DNA of 64,000 nt from Lachnospiraceae bacterium UBA3273 (GCA_002362385.1 DEUB01000010.1:69224-133223); one strand, 5' to 3'. Numbered from the stretch's first letter, positions 25,805-34,593 are shown. Made by a program: numbers and translations. The notes: a model not told the origin generated them from the sequence alone.

Positions 25805-26257
25805 ATGGTTACGATTAAAGAATTGGACATTCAATATTTAGAAGAAATTAAAACTTTATTTGCAGAGATATTTACAAACGATCCGTGGAATGATGACTGG
25901 AGCGATGAAGCGCAGCTTCATGAGTATATAATGGATTTAATGGGAAACAGGAATTCCCTGACGCTGGGGCTTTTTGAAGATGAAGAATTAATCGGTTTGT
26001 CCATGGGCAGTATCATGCATTGGTATACCGGCACGGAGTATAATATATCTGAATTCTGTATCAAAACAAGGAAGCAGGGCCAGGGGATGGGAACGGTTTT
26101 TATTAAGGAAATGGAAGAGTATGTTTTGAAAAACAAAAAAGTTAAGCAAATTTTTCTGCAGACCGAGCGAACCGTTCCGGCATATGGGTTTTACCGGAAG
26201 AAGGGGTTTGTTGAATTAAAAGACCATGTTTCGTTCTTTAAGCAGTTTGACAATTAA
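25805..26257 (+). CDS. GNAT N-acetyltransferase
   Basis: A GNAT enzyme of 150 residues from the ATG at 25805 (GAGAGG upstream), or 166 from a TTG at 25757. The acetyl-CoA loop reads TRKQGQGMGTVFIKEMEEY and the C-terminal strand QTERTVPAYGFYRKKGFVEL fits the fold. Acidic N-terminal part (EIFTNDPWNDDWSDE) may shape the substrate site. Substrate unknown. Confidence 0.82.
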   Translation: MVTIKELDIQYLEEIKTLFAEIFTNDPWNDDWSDEAQLHEYIMDLMGNRNSLTLGLFEDEELIGLSMGSIMHWYTGTEYNISEFCIKTRKQGQGMGTVFIKEMEEYVLKNKKVKQIFLQTERTVPAYGFYRKKGFVELKDHVSFFKQFDN

Positions 26258-26322
26258 CGATAACAAACTGTGTAAATTTGAACAATGACAAAATATTGGG
26301 CATAGTCAGGAGAAATGAAGCT

Positions 26323-27096
26323 ATGAAAAAGGGAATTTGGGCAGCAGCCCTCTGGATGGCGGCAATGATTGGATTGAGTGGATGTGGAGCAAAAGCAAAT
26401 AATGCGGAGGAAAATTTTGCAAGTCTGCAAATAGAAGAGTTAGAGGAAGAGAAAGTAACAGATATTTCGGAAATATTGCCGGAAGCGGAGATTAGGCAAA
26501 TGATATTGGAAAAGGAAAGCGAATCTCCCAAAGGCTGGCGGGAAGCTTACCAGACATTTATTGATGATTGGAAACAGATAGAAAAGTATGGGGATTTCAG
26601 TTATCTTGAAATGTATTTTGGTAAAGAACACTATAATTTTGATAAATATTTCCTGTGCGATGTTGATGGCAATGGCACGCCGGAATTGTTTTTATACTCG
26701 ACCTATATGGGGCTTACGGCAGTGTTTACTTACACAGATGTGCCTGTTTTTCTTTTATATAATGACATCTGCGGTATTAATTTCGAAACGGATGAGGTGG
26801 TAATTCATGGACACTGGCATGGTGCCGGCGGCTCTTGGGAGAATGAGTGGTCGGCTTATTGCATATCTGAAGATACGGCGGAATATACCATGTACATAGA
26901 TTTCATGGATCTTTCAGAATATGATGAGGGGATTCGCTATACAGTTTATGATGCGGAAACAGAGGAATATATTGACTCGCAGGATGGTACTGAATATGAC
27001 GCATTCTATACCGCCCATGTAAAACCATGCATTTGGGCAGAGGATTATTTATTGTATGATTTTTATGATGAGAGTGGATTTGATCATATTCAATAA
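26323..27096 (+). CDS. Lipoprotein with EF-hand-like calcium motif
   Basis: Secreted lipoprotein of 257 residues. A basic start and hydrophobic stretch end in the lipobox LSGC near residue 24. After an acidic linker comes a globular domain containing FLCDVDGNGTPELFLYST, a DxDGNGxxE calcium-binding loop of the kind seen in dockerins and small secreted EF-hand proteins. No catalytic motif is recognised. The ATG at 26323 lies 10 bases after AGGAG. Likely anchored to the outer face of the membrane; function unknown. Confidence 0.75.
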   Translation: MKKGIWAAALWMAAMIGLSGCGAKANNAEENFASLQIEELEEEKVTDISEILPEAEIRQMILEKESESPKGWREAYQTFIDDWKQIEKYGDFSYLEMYFGKEHYNFDKYFLCDVDGNGTPELFLYSTYMGLTAVFTYTDVPVFLLYNDICGINFETDEVVIHGHWHGAGGSWENEWSAYCISEDTAEYTMYIDFMDLSEYDEGIRYTVYDAETEEYIDSQDGTEYDAFYTAHVKPCIWAEDYLLYDFYDESGFDHIQ

Positions 27097-27153
27097 TTTA
27101 CTTTTGGGATTAACACTCTTGGCGGGAAAATGAAAATTCACGGAGGAACAGGT

Positions 27154-27684
27154 ATGAAAATGGTATTGTTGGTGGTCGATGCGCAAAAACTTATAGCAAA
27201 TAAAGAGTTATACAACTTTGACCTATTTGTATCCAATGTGAAAGAGCTGATCAAAACGGCAAGAGAAAATGGTATTGAAGTAATCTACGTCCGCCATGAT
27301 GACGGAATCGGTCAGGAATTGACAAAAGGAACGGACGGATTTGAAATATATGCAGAATTCGAACCGGGCAAAGATGAAAAAATCTATGACAAAACAGTGA
27401 ACAGTCCCTTTCGGGATACAGGTTTATTGGAATATCTTGCCGGAAAGCAGGTAAAACGGATCATGGTTGCCGGTTTGCAGACGGATTATTGTATTGACGC
27501 CACAGTTAAGTGCGGTTTTGAACATGGATTTCACATGATAGTGCCTGAAGGAACCAATTCCACTTTTGATAATCAATATATGTCTGCGAAAGAAACGTAT
27601 GATTATTATAATCGGTTCATGTGGAAAGGCAGATATGCCAATTGCATATCCATGGAAGAGGCGCTCGAATTGATGAAAAATTGA
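27154..27684 (+). CDS. Isochorismatase-like cysteine hydrolase
   Basis: Cytosolic hydrolase of the isochorismatase/nicotinamidase fold (176 residues). The Asp-Lys-Cys triad is visible: VVDAQKL near residue 10, YDKTVNSPF near 85, and GLQTDYCIDAT near 112. The ATG at 27154 follows GGAGG by 7 bases. No metal-binding His cluster as in nicotinamidases was noticed, so it is closer to the general cysteine hydrolases. Substrate unknown. Confidence 0.9.
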   Translation: MKMVLLVVDAQKLIANKELYNFDLFVSNVKELIKTARENGIEVIYVRHDDGIGQELTKGTDGFEIYAEFEPGKDEKIYDKTVNSPFRDTGLLEYLAGKQVKRIMVAGLQTDYCIDATVKCGFEHGFHMIVPEGTNSTFDNQYMSAKETYDYYNRFMWKGRYANCISMEEALELMKN

Positions 27685-27756
27685 GAGCAAAGCGCGAGAC
27701 TGATTGTAAAATACCCATTTCAATGAATTGATACAGTAAAAAAAGGAGCTCCTGAA

Positions 27757-28815
27757 ATGAAAGTTAAAAATACTGCGACGGTATTTGCGATATTGGCTGC
27801 TGTATTTTATGCCATCAATATTCCGTTGTCAAAATTGCTTTTAGGTCATATAGGGACAACTATGATGGCTGCGCTGCTGTATCTTGGCGCCGGACTTGGT
27901 CTGATGATTTGTAGCTTTGTGAAAAAGCTGTCCGGAAAAATACAGAAGGCAGAACGTCTGACAAAGAAAGAATTGCCTTACACAATAGCTATGGTAGCCT
28001 TAGACGTCATTGCCCCCATATTGCTTATGCTGGGTATTGCGAGGACAAATTCCGCCAATGTATCACTGCTCAATAATTTTGAAATTGTGGCAACTTCGGT
28101 TATTGCACTGGTAATATTTAAAGAAGCTGTTTCAAGAAGGCTGTGGTTGGCCATTTTTCTGGTAACGATAGCCAGTGCTACTCTCAGCTTTGAAGGAAAC
28201 GGAGCGTTTGTTTTTAATCAGGGTTCTCTTTTCGTACTGGGAGCATGCATCTGCTGGGGATTTGAAAATAATTGCACAAAAATGATAAGCAACAAAAGTT
28301 CCGTAGAGATTGTTATTATAAAAGGGTGTTTTTCAGGCATGGGGAGCCTGATCATTGCGTTGATGCTCGGAGAAAGCATCCCTGAATTTCAATGGTTATC
28401 TGCGGCGTTAATACTCGGTTTTTTTGCATATGGACTCAGCATTAATTTTTACATTCTGGCGCAGAAGGATTTGGGAGCGGTTAAAACAAGCGCATATTAT
28501 TCAATTGCTCCGTTTCTGGGAGTAGCGTTTAGTATGCTTCTGCTTGGTGAGAGGCCTTCCATACAGTTTTATGGCGCTATGCTGCTTATGATAGTGAGCA
28601 CAATCATTATGGTAAAGGATTCCATTGCCTTACAGCATACTCATGAGCACGAACATACCCATACCCATGAGCATAGTCACGGGGCGCTGGTTCATACGCA
28701 TGAACATGTTCACAGACATACCCATCTTCATGTTCATGAAGAGGATTCGGAACTTCATGAGCATATCCATGATGATTTACCGGACCATCGGCATGTCCAT
28801 GGAGAGATATGTTAA
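27757..28815 (+). CDS. EamA/DMT exporter with histidine-rich C-terminal tail
   Basis: Inner-membrane transporter of the drug/metabolite superfamily, with ten hydrophobic helices in two EamA repeats (about residues 5-145 and 155-285). From about residue 290 to the end the protein becomes an extended tail in which about a third of residues are His, many as HxH or HEH, with Asp and Glu between. Such tails bind Zn, Ni or Co ions; here it may sense or buffer a metal, which is inference. AAGGAG precedes the ATG. The double hemerythrin gene follows after 56 bases. Confidence 0.85.
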   Translation: MKVKNTATVFAILAAVFYAINIPLSKLLLGHIGTTMMAALLYLGAGLGLMICSFVKKLSGKIQKAERLTKKELPYTIAMVALDVIAPILLMLGIARTNSANVSLLNNFEIVATSVIALVIFKEAVSRRLWLAIFLVTIASATLSFEGNGAFVFNQGSLFVLGACICWGFENNCTKMISNKSSVEIVIIKGCFSGMGSLIIALMLGESIPEFQWLSAALILGFFAYGLSINFYILAQKDLGAVKTSAYYSIAPFLGVAFSMLLLGERPSIQFYGAMLLMIVSTIIMVKDSIALQHTHEHEHTHTHEHSHGALVHTHEHVHRHTHLHVHEEDSELHEHIHDDLPDHRHVHGEIC

Positions 28816-28871
28816 ATGAAGGTCTGTAGTTATTATAAGATTCAGATTAACTTTAGAAGGAGGAAATTACA

Positions 28872-29690
28872 ATGTATTATTTTACAGATGACTGCCTGAT
28901 CGGCGTAGATGAAATTGATAATGAGCACAGGGAACTTTTTCGAATCATAAATGAAATTCAGGAATTGCTGGAAAATCAGATTTTAAATGACAAATACGAC
29001 CGGATCCGGGAGCTGATAGAACGATTGGAACAATATGCTGAAGAACACTTCCGGCACGAAGAAGCTTATATGGAAAGTATCCGTCATCCGGAGCTTGAAC
29101 TGCAGAAAAAACAGCATCTCTTTTTTTGTGACAAGATTAACGGCCTCACAAGTTCCTTTGCTTCTGATCATGAGCAGCAGGCCGTTCTTGAAGATCTGTT
29201 GAAATATCTTGTAACATGGCTTTACAGACATATTATCAGCTGCGACCTTATGATAGGCAAACTAAAGGGATTAGAGGAAGATAAAGAAGCGCCTTTGTTT
29301 ACCGAAAAATATTTGACGGGAATTGCGCTGATCGATAAGGAGCATAAAGAATTGTTCCGTATTATAGGAGAAGTGCAGCATGCGATTTCGGATGAATTTT
29401 TATACGATAAATATGATGAGATTGTCCATTTGCTGGAGGAATTAAAGGATTATACCAAATTTCATTTCCAGGATGAGGAACTCTATATGGAAAGCATTCA
29501 TTATGACGGGCTCGAAGCCCAGAAAAGGGCACATGATGCATTTGTGACACGCTTAGAGGAGATGGATTTAGAACATATCGATGAAAATCAGCAGGAAACC
29601 TTAGAGGAACTGTTGGAATTTCTGACACAATGGCTCGTGAACCATATTTTGAACAGCGACAAAAAGATCGGACAAAGCCAAGGGAAATAA
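28872..29690 (+). CDS. Tandem bacteriohemerythrin
   Basis: Cytosolic oxygen- or iron-binding protein made of two hemerythrin domains, residues about 1-130 and 140-270. Each keeps the diiron ligands: GVDEIDNEHRELF, EEHFRHEEAYM and KKQHLFF, with a late HIISCDLMIG, in the first; ALIDKEHKELF, HFQDEELYM, KRAHDAF and HILNSDKKIG in the second. In the second domain one His of the HxxxE motif is replaced (FHFQDEELYM keeps His then Glu). In anaerobes such proteins scavenge or sense O2. Strong AGAAGGAGG site; a terminator follows. Confidence 0.9.
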   Translation: MYYFTDDCLIGVDEIDNEHRELFRIINEIQELLENQILNDKYDRIRELIERLEQYAEEHFRHEEAYMESIRHPELELQKKQHLFFCDKINGLTSSFASDHEQQAVLEDLLKYLVTWLYRHIISCDLMIGKLKGLEEDKEAPLFTEKYLTGIALIDKEHKELFRIIGEVQHAISDEFLYDKYDEIVHLLEELKDYTKFHFQDEELYMESIHYDGLEAQKRAHDAFVTRLEEMDLEHIDENQQETLEELLEFLTQWLVNHILNSDKKIGQSQGK

Positions 29691-29731
29691 AACATGAAAA
29701 AGGCTGGCCGAGAGGCCCTGATCCCCCCATA

Positions 29732-29760
29732 GGCGGGGATTTACCCCGCCATTATTATTT
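29732..29760 (+). terminator. Terminator after hemerythrin gene
   Basis: GGCGGGG and CCCCGCC pair perfectly over a 5-base loop, followed by ATTATTATTT. A small GGCC-based hairpin lies just upstream. Confidence 0.75.
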
Positions 29761-29812
29761 CCAGAGTATTTATAAAATAGAAGAACAGCAATCATCGGAG
29801 GTAAAACGGTCA

Positions 29813-30340
29813 ATGATAATTGAAACGGAAAGACTTATATTAAGAGAATATACTTGGGAAGATTTTGATTCCCTTTATGAAATTGTCTCTGATGCTGAAA
29901 CAATGCAGCACTACCCTAAGCCTTTTGATGAAGAAAGAACGAAAAGCTGGATTGAATGGAATCTTCAAAACTATGAAAAATATGGCTTTGGATTATGGGC
30001 GGTCGTATTGAAAGAAACAGGAGAATTTATAGGCGATTGCGGAATAACCATTCAGGACATTGATGGAGAAAATCTTCCAGAAATCGGATATCATATCCAT
30101 AAGAGATATTGGAGAAGAGGATTTGGGAGCGAGGCGGCAAAAGCTGCCAGAGATTGGGCCTTTAACAATACGGAATATAACTGTTTGTATTCATATATGA
30201 AATATACAAATATAGGTTCTTATTCTACCGCTGTTGCAAATGGTATGAAAAAAGTAAAAGAATATCCTGATGAAAAGAATGGTATTTCATATGCTTACGC
30301 TATTACACGTAAAGAGTGGGAAGAAAACCACAGATCATAA
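29813..30340 (+). CDS. GNAT N-acetyltransferase (RimJ/RimL type), paralogue
   Basis: A 175-residue acetyltransferase starting MIIETERLILREYTWEDF; the acetyl-CoA loop is YWRRGFGSEAAKAARDWAF. It shares KYGFGLWAVVLKETGEFIGDCG almost in full with the enzyme at 24517-25047, so the pair arose by duplication or two related transfers. The long open frame upstream belongs partly to the hemerythrin gene; GGAGG at 29797 supports the ATG at 29813. Substrate unknown. Confidence 0.86.
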   Translation: MIIETERLILREYTWEDFDSLYEIVSDAETMQHYPKPFDEERTKSWIEWNLQNYEKYGFGLWAVVLKETGEFIGDCGITIQDIDGENLPEIGYHIHKRYWRRGFGSEAAKAARDWAFNNTEYNCLYSYMKYTNIGSYSTAVANGMKKVKEYPDEKNGISYAYAITRKEWEENHRS

Positions 30341-30386
30341 TAGGCATGTCTTGAACGGACAAGGCTGGTCAAAGGAGGAAGCGATT

Positions 30387-30947
30387 ATGAACAATATCAT
30401 GGAATTTGCCGACAGAGAAGAGTTTAGGAAATGGCTCTATGAGCACTGCCGATCAAATGAAGGAGTCTGGCTTTTATTTGGCAAAGCCGGCGGACCGAAA
30501 ACAATAAAGGCGCAGGAAGCGCTTGAAGAAGCCCTCTGTTTTGGGTGGATCGACGGACAGATGCAAAGCCTCGACGATAAGACATATAAGAAATATTTTC
30601 ATTTGCGCAGGGAAAAGAGCAAGTGGTCGGAGAAAAATAAGGCATTGGTCAAAGAGCTTGAAAAACGGGGAATCATGACTGACTTCGGCAGAAAGAAAAT
30701 AGAGGAAGCCAAAGCAAACGGTCAGTGGGACGCTCCCAAACCTATGGGGATTACAGAAGAACAAATTGCCCACCTTTCTGCATTGTTGGAAGAATATGAA
30801 CCTGCCCATACAAACTTTCTGGCTATGTCCCCATCGGTAAAGAAGACCTATACGCGGGCATATTTTGAGGCCAAGACAGATGCCGGACGAAAAAAACGAA
30901 TTGCCTGGATGGTGGACAGGCTCAATAGGAATCTAAAACCGATGTAA
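30387..30947 (+). CDS. YdeI/OmdA family protein
   Basis: A 186-residue cytosolic protein of the YdeI (OmpD-associated, bacteriocin-protection) family. Typical text: FRKWLYEHCRSNEGVWLLFGK, EALEEALCFGWIDGQM, YFHLRREKSKWSEKNK and the C-terminal KKTYTRAYFEAKTDAGRKKRIAWMVDRL. AGGAGG stands 7 bases before the ATG at 30387. Family function is poorly defined; links to peptide resistance come from enteric bacteria and may not apply here. Confidence 0.85.
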   Translation: MNNIMEFADREEFRKWLYEHCRSNEGVWLLFGKAGGPKTIKAQEALEEALCFGWIDGQMQSLDDKTYKKYFHLRREKSKWSEKNKALVKELEKRGIMTDFGRKKIEEAKANGQWDAPKPMGITEEQIAHLSALLEEYEPAHTNFLAMSPSVKKTYTRAYFEAKTDAGRKKRIAWMVDRLNRNLKPM

Positions 30948-30985
30948 TTTTATAAAGATGATTATGAATGAAGGGAAATGAGACT

Positions 30986-31201
30986 ATGAATAAAGATACG
31001 TTTTCATTTATTATATATATGATTCATGCATGTGCAAATCAATGGGAGCAGAAACCCTCTGATGTATATAAAAGTATGAAAAGTACAAATTGTATTATGG
31101 GATTTTTAGTGCCAAATTACGAGATCCTTCATACGCAAAGCACAAAGTATATTATTGAAGATATTAAGGAATATTTTAACGTCAGGGGGATATCCATATG
31201 A
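30986..31201 (+). CDS. DUF3791 family protein
   Basis: A 71-residue protein with the DUF3791 layout: a helix (FSFIIYMIHACANQW), a short linker and IIEDIKEYFNVRGI at the end. The family is commonly found just before DUF3990 genes, sometimes again after them, and I regard these as toxin-antitoxin-like modules, an inference from gene order. The stop overlaps the ATG of the DUF3990 remnant (ATGA), as expected for coupled genes. Start taken at 30986; ATG 30968 is possible. Confidence 0.75.
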   Translation: MNKDTFSFIIYMIHACANQWEQKPSDVYKSMKSTNCIMGFLVPNYEILHTQSTKYIIEDIKEYFNVRGISI

Positions 31202-31233
31202 TTGTTTATCATGGTTCAAATGTGATTTTATGA
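31198..31233 (+). pseudogene. Remnant of DUF3990 gene
   Basis: Only the first 11 codons remain, MIVYHGSNVIL then TGA. DUF3990 proteins (about 150-180 residues, related by fold to ADP-ribosyltransferases) begin MI-YHGSN, and the ATG overlaps the DUF3791 stop exactly as in intact loci. The sequence then runs directly into the next small gene, so the body of the gene appears deleted. Confidence 0.6.
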
Positions 31234-31245
31234 GGTAATGGAGAA

Positions 31246-31482
31246 ATGAATGAAGAAACGTTAGAAAGTGTGTATCTGGAAAATCTTGAAGAATGGATAA
31301 TAGCATATTTAGCAAAGATATGTGATTTTTCCTATGAAAAGGCAATAGACCTATATTATAGCAGCAAATTATCTGATAAGATATATCTTGGGAAAGATGG
31401 AATACAATATCTGGATTATAAGGTGTTAGCCCAGATATTGCTTGAAACGGAGAAAGAGCGGCTGGATTTCGGGAAACTTTAA
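31246..31482 (+). CDS. Small DUF3791-like partner protein
   Basis: A 78-residue acidic helical protein (WIIAYLAKICDFSYEKAIDLYYSSKLSDKI). It resembles the small protein that often closes DUF3791-DUF3990 loci, so it is probably the surviving third member of the decayed module. TAATGGAGA precedes the ATG. No membrane segment. If the missing middle gene was a toxin, this and the upstream DUF3791 protein would be free antitoxin-like remnants. Confidence 0.55.
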   Translation: MNEETLESVYLENLEEWIIAYLAKICDFSYEKAIDLYYSSKLSDKIYLGKDGIQYLDYKVLAQILLETEKERLDFGKL

Positions 31483-31522
31483 TTGTAAATGTTTGATGTG
31501 AATGATAAACGAGGGAAATAAA

Positions 31523-32344
31523 ATGAGGCTGAACGTAGCGGTTTTGCAAAAGAAATCATTGAATCGGCAATGCCAAAAAAGTACGGATATTATCATGGAA
31601 AAGATGCGGGAAGCGGCAAAAAATAAGGCAGACATTCTTTTATTGCCGGAGGCGTTTTTAACGGGATATGAGTTACCCATGAGTAACGACGAGGCGTTGG
31701 ATGAGAACAGCCCTTATATTTCGGAAATATGTGGTGTTGCCAGAGAGCTTCATCTGGGAGTGGTGCTGACCGCCATTACAAAAGGGGTAAATAAGCCGCA
31801 AAATTCGGCGTATGTAGTAGATAAAAACGGTATGGTAATCATGAAGTACTCAAAAGTCCATACATGTGATTTTGCGGATGAGGCATGTCTTGAAAGCGGG
31901 AATGTATTTCATGTCTGTGATTTTCATGGAATAAAACTGGGTATCATGATCTGTTATGACCGGGAATATCCGGAAAGCGCACGTATCCTTATGTTAAAAG
32001 GTGCGGAAATAATTCTTGTTCCCAACGATTGCAGTGCAATGAAACCGCGCCTTTGTGCGTTACAGACCAGAGCCTATGAGAATATGGCAGGTGTTGCAAT
32101 GGCAAATCCCAATGGGGAAAATGCCGGTAATTCCTGTGCATTCAGTCCCATTTGCTGGGATGAAAACGGGATATGTGTGGATAACGTTTTACTGATGGCG
32201 GATGACGTGACAGAAGGTTTATTTTATGCAGAATTTGATTTGGATGCAATTCGTAATTACAGGGAGCATGAAATGATGGGAAATACCTTCCGCAAGGCAG
32301 GGGCATATGATCTATTGTTGAGTGAGAAGATTGAATATCCGTAA
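31523..32344 (+). CDS. Carbon-nitrogen hydrolase (nitrilase family)
   Basis: Cytosolic amidase/carbamoylase-type enzyme of 273 residues. The Glu-Lys-Cys triad is seen in LLPEAFLTGYE (near 47), YSKVHTCDF (near 113) and MICYDREYPESARILML (near 150). GAGGGAAATAAA precedes the ATG at 31523. It resembles N-carbamoylputrescine or omega-amidase-type branches; substrate cannot be assigned. The remnant of an unrelated regulator begins immediately after its stop. Confidence 0.9.
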   Translation: MRLNVAVLQKKSLNRQCQKSTDIIMEKMREAAKNKADILLLPEAFLTGYELPMSNDEALDENSPYISEICGVARELHLGVVLTAITKGVNKPQNSAYVVDKNGMVIMKYSKVHTCDFADEACLESGNVFHVCDFHGIKLGIMICYDREYPESARILMLKGAEIILVPNDCSAMKPRLCALQTRAYENMAGVAMANPNGENAGNSCAFSPICWDENGICVDNVLLMADDVTEGLFYAEFDLDAIRNYREHEMMGNTFRKAGAYDLLLSEKIEYP

Positions 32345-32797
32345 AGAACCGGACAAGCTGGTTTTAGCAAATCCAGGTTATGTCAGAACAGGTAAAAGAC
32401 AGATGCGTCTTGGCGGTAAATCTAATCCGCGAAACAAGGCACTTATGAAAATGTTTAATTTGATTAATATTGGTGAACGTGTCGGAAGCGGTGTATCGAA
32501 CATCTTTAATGTTTGGGCTGACGAAGGCTGGGAAGAACCGGTAATTGAGGAGCGATTTGATCCGGACAGAACAGTATTGTCGCTTTCTTTTAAGAAAAAA
32601 GTGACGAAAAAACTCAAGAAAAGTACGATGCTATTTTGAATGCTATGCAGTTTGATAAGTGGCATAAGGCTTCTCAACTTGAAAGCATTGCGGGAGTTAA
32701 AGAATCAAGAATAAAAGTACTGCTTAAGGATATGACAGAGCAGGGATTGATAGAGAGCACTGGTAATACAAAGGGTAAAATGTATAAGAAAGGATGA
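32345..32797 (+). pseudogene. 3' remnant of AlbA_2/ATP-binding regulator, frameshifted
   Basis: From about 32350 the frame reads KLVLANPGYVRTGKRQMRLGG, then NPRNKALMKMFNLINIGERVGSG, the C-terminal ATPase-like part of proteins with an N-terminal AlbA_2 DNA-binding domain. The whole N-terminal two-thirds is missing. Near 32606-32612, in an A-run, the frame shifts: the normal continuation TQEKYDAILNAMQFDKWHKA and a winged-helix ending VLLKDMTEQGLIESTG run in the next frame to TGA at 32795-32797. So it is both truncated and frameshifted. It directly abuts the defence-like operon. Confidence 0.75.
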
Positions 32798-32803
32798 CTT
32801 TAT

Positions 32804-34048
32804 ATGAAAATACAATATGATAGCTCAATACAAGATGACAAATGCATAAGGCTTGAAAATGAAGTTTCTGATTTTTATGAAATATTTGAACCGATTGAGA
32901 AGATAATATATTTGTTAATGGATAAGGTAACAGGGGCAGTGTTTTGTGAATGTCACGTATCGGCAAAGAATTTAATAAATAATTGCACCGTAGATGTCCC
33001 GTTAGATCCGGAAGAACAATCGGATTATAGAGCAAACAGAGAGTTGGTTGAAGATAGTAGTGCATTTGCACAGATGAAGACTGATGCAAATAACGGACGT
33101 ATATTTAGTAATATAGTTGCTGAATATAATGTAGAATTTGATGAAGAACATCCGCTGAAAATTGTAGGTGGTCAGCACCGAATAAAAGCAATTCAAGAAG
33201 CATTAAAGAATGAAGTAGAAGAATATCATGGTATAAAAGTTTATTTTGATTTAAATATGGTACAAAGATTAGACGTACAGTTGATTTCTAATACAAATAT
33301 TGCAGTTTCTGCTGATTTGCTCGATCGAATGATGGAAACGGTAAAAGGTCCAGAACTAAGAAATTGGTGTCACGAAGTTGGTTTGTTGGATGATAATAGT
33401 GATTTTGCGGATAAGAAACAGCGAGGTAATTGCATAACTGTAAGAGAAGCAAGAACTTTTATTATTAACTATTTCTTAGGAAACAGTGTGTCTGACTTTG
33501 AAAAAGAGAAAACAGATGGAGTTATTGCCAAGACAGGTGGTAATGATGAAGATTGGGATAAATTAAAAGAGGACCATCCTGAAATGTGGAATGATAAGAA
33601 ATTAAAGGAAGCGGGAATTGCTTTCGCAAACTTGGCAAATAAGCAAAAAGAATATTTTGCAGAAGATGGAAAAAAGCCGTCACGAGAATATGCAGATAAG
33701 GCGTTTAATTATGCTATTATAGCATCATGGGCATTTGTGGCAGGGCTCTTGTCTGATAATGACATTAGAAGGATAAGGCATTTTGAATTGCCAGACCATT
33801 CTAAGAAAGATCCATTAAATGCAGAAGCATTGGCTTCGGCAAGGCATAAAAGTGACCCGGAGAATTATAGAGGATTAGGAACACGAACTGACGCAAAAGA
33901 AAGAGGTCGGCTTATAGAATTATTTTATTTACAGGCAGAAGAAGGTAAGGGAATAACCAAAGCGCATATCAACCTGGCATTAAGTAAGTATTTTGCTAAG
34001 CAGGCAAACTTGGAAGTACAAAAGATTGAGAAAAAGGTAAGAAGATGA
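32804..34048 (+). CDS. DGQHR/DndB-like protein with GGQHR motif
   Basis: First gene of a three-gene operon, 414 residues. Residues about 85-180 resemble the DGQHR (DndB/ParB-like) domain: KIVGGQHRIKAIQEA at 120-134, followed by QLISNTNIAVSADLLDRM. In DndB-type proteins this domain belongs to the phosphorothioate DNA-modification control and to other defence-linked proteins. The rest is charged and helical, without recognised motif. An internal segment YADKAFNYAIIASWAFVAGLL may be a buried helix. AAAGGATG precedes the ATG. It overlaps the HEPN gene by four bases (ATGA). AT-rich compared with the arg or com regions. Function inferred only from motif and partners. Confidence 0.75.
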   Translation: MKIQYDSSIQDDKCIRLENEVSDFYEIFEPIEKIIYLLMDKVTGAVFCECHVSAKNLINNCTVDVPLDPEEQSDYRANRELVEDSSAFAQMKTDANNGRIFSNIVAEYNVEFDEEHPLKIVGGQHRIKAIQEALKNEVEEYHGIKVYFDLNMVQRLDVQLISNTNIAVSADLLDRMMETVKGPELRNWCHEVGLLDDNSDFADKKQRGNCITVREARTFIINYFLGNSVSDFEKEKTDGVIAKTGGNDEDWDKLKEDHPEMWNDKKLKEAGIAFANLANKQKEYFAEDGKKPSREYADKAFNYAIIASWAFVAGLLSDNDIRRIRHFELPDHSKKDPLNAEALASARHKSDPENYRGLGTRTDAKERGRLIELFYLQAEEGKGITKAHINLALSKYFAKQANLEVQKIEKKVRR

Positions 34049-34593
34049 AAGAATTTGACTTTTTTGGAGAAATGCTTTTTGAAGAAGCTAAATATTATTT
34101 AGAGATTGCTAAATCTGAGGAGGATGGAAGTGAACATCAAGTAGCATCGCTTCATGCAAGTTTGTTATTGTCTATGAGTGCATTAGAAGCTTATGTAAAT
34201 GCGGTTTCTGAAGAATTAGTATCAAGCTTTCAACTAAATATATATGAAAAATCACTCTTGTCTGAAAAAAATATTGAATTGGATAAGGGAGTGCCGAAAT
34301 TGGGCAAAGGTTTGAAGATGCAGCGGCTAATTGATAGAATAGCTTTTATTTATTCTAAGTATTCAATGAAAGAGTTGTCAGATGCGGACTTGTGGTATAT
34401 GGAAATAAAGCAAACTATTGATTTGAGAAATGGTTTAGTTCATCCTAAAAGTGTTGTACAAGTAACATATACTCAGATTGAGAAGGCATTATGGAGTGTT
34501 TTGAATACGGTAAATGCATTATACTTGGCAGTATATAAACGGAAAGTTCCAATATATAATTACGGAATACAAGCAAAAGTGCTTGGCGAATAA
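34045..34593 (+). CDS. HEPN-domain protein, probable RNase
   Basis: A 182-residue helical protein. Near the C-terminus DLRNGLVHPK gives the HEPN RNase motif Rx4H (Arg128, His133), and the N-terminal LHASLLLSMSALEAYVNAVSEE matches helix 1-2 of HEPN/MAE_28990-like domains. HEPN proteins are metal-independent RNases widespread in abortive-infection and toxin systems. It starts inside the stop of the GGQHR gene, so the two are translationally coupled, and AbiH follows after 24 bases. No partner nucleotidyltransferase (MNT) antitoxin is present. Confidence 0.78.
   Translation: MKEFDFFGEMLFEEAKYYLEIAKSEEDGSEHQVASLHASLLLSMSALEAYVNAVSEELVSSFQLNIYEKSLLSEKNIELDKGVPKLGKGLKMQRLIDRIAFIYSKYSMKELSDADLWYMEIKQTIDLRNGLVHPKSVVQVTYTQIEKALWSVLNTVNALYLAVYKRKVPIYNYGIQAKVLGE

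Noticed and set aside
26240..26275. CAGTTTG/CAAACTG hairpin as a terminator after the GNAT at 25805
   Set aside because: Large loop and no T-run; too weak to list.
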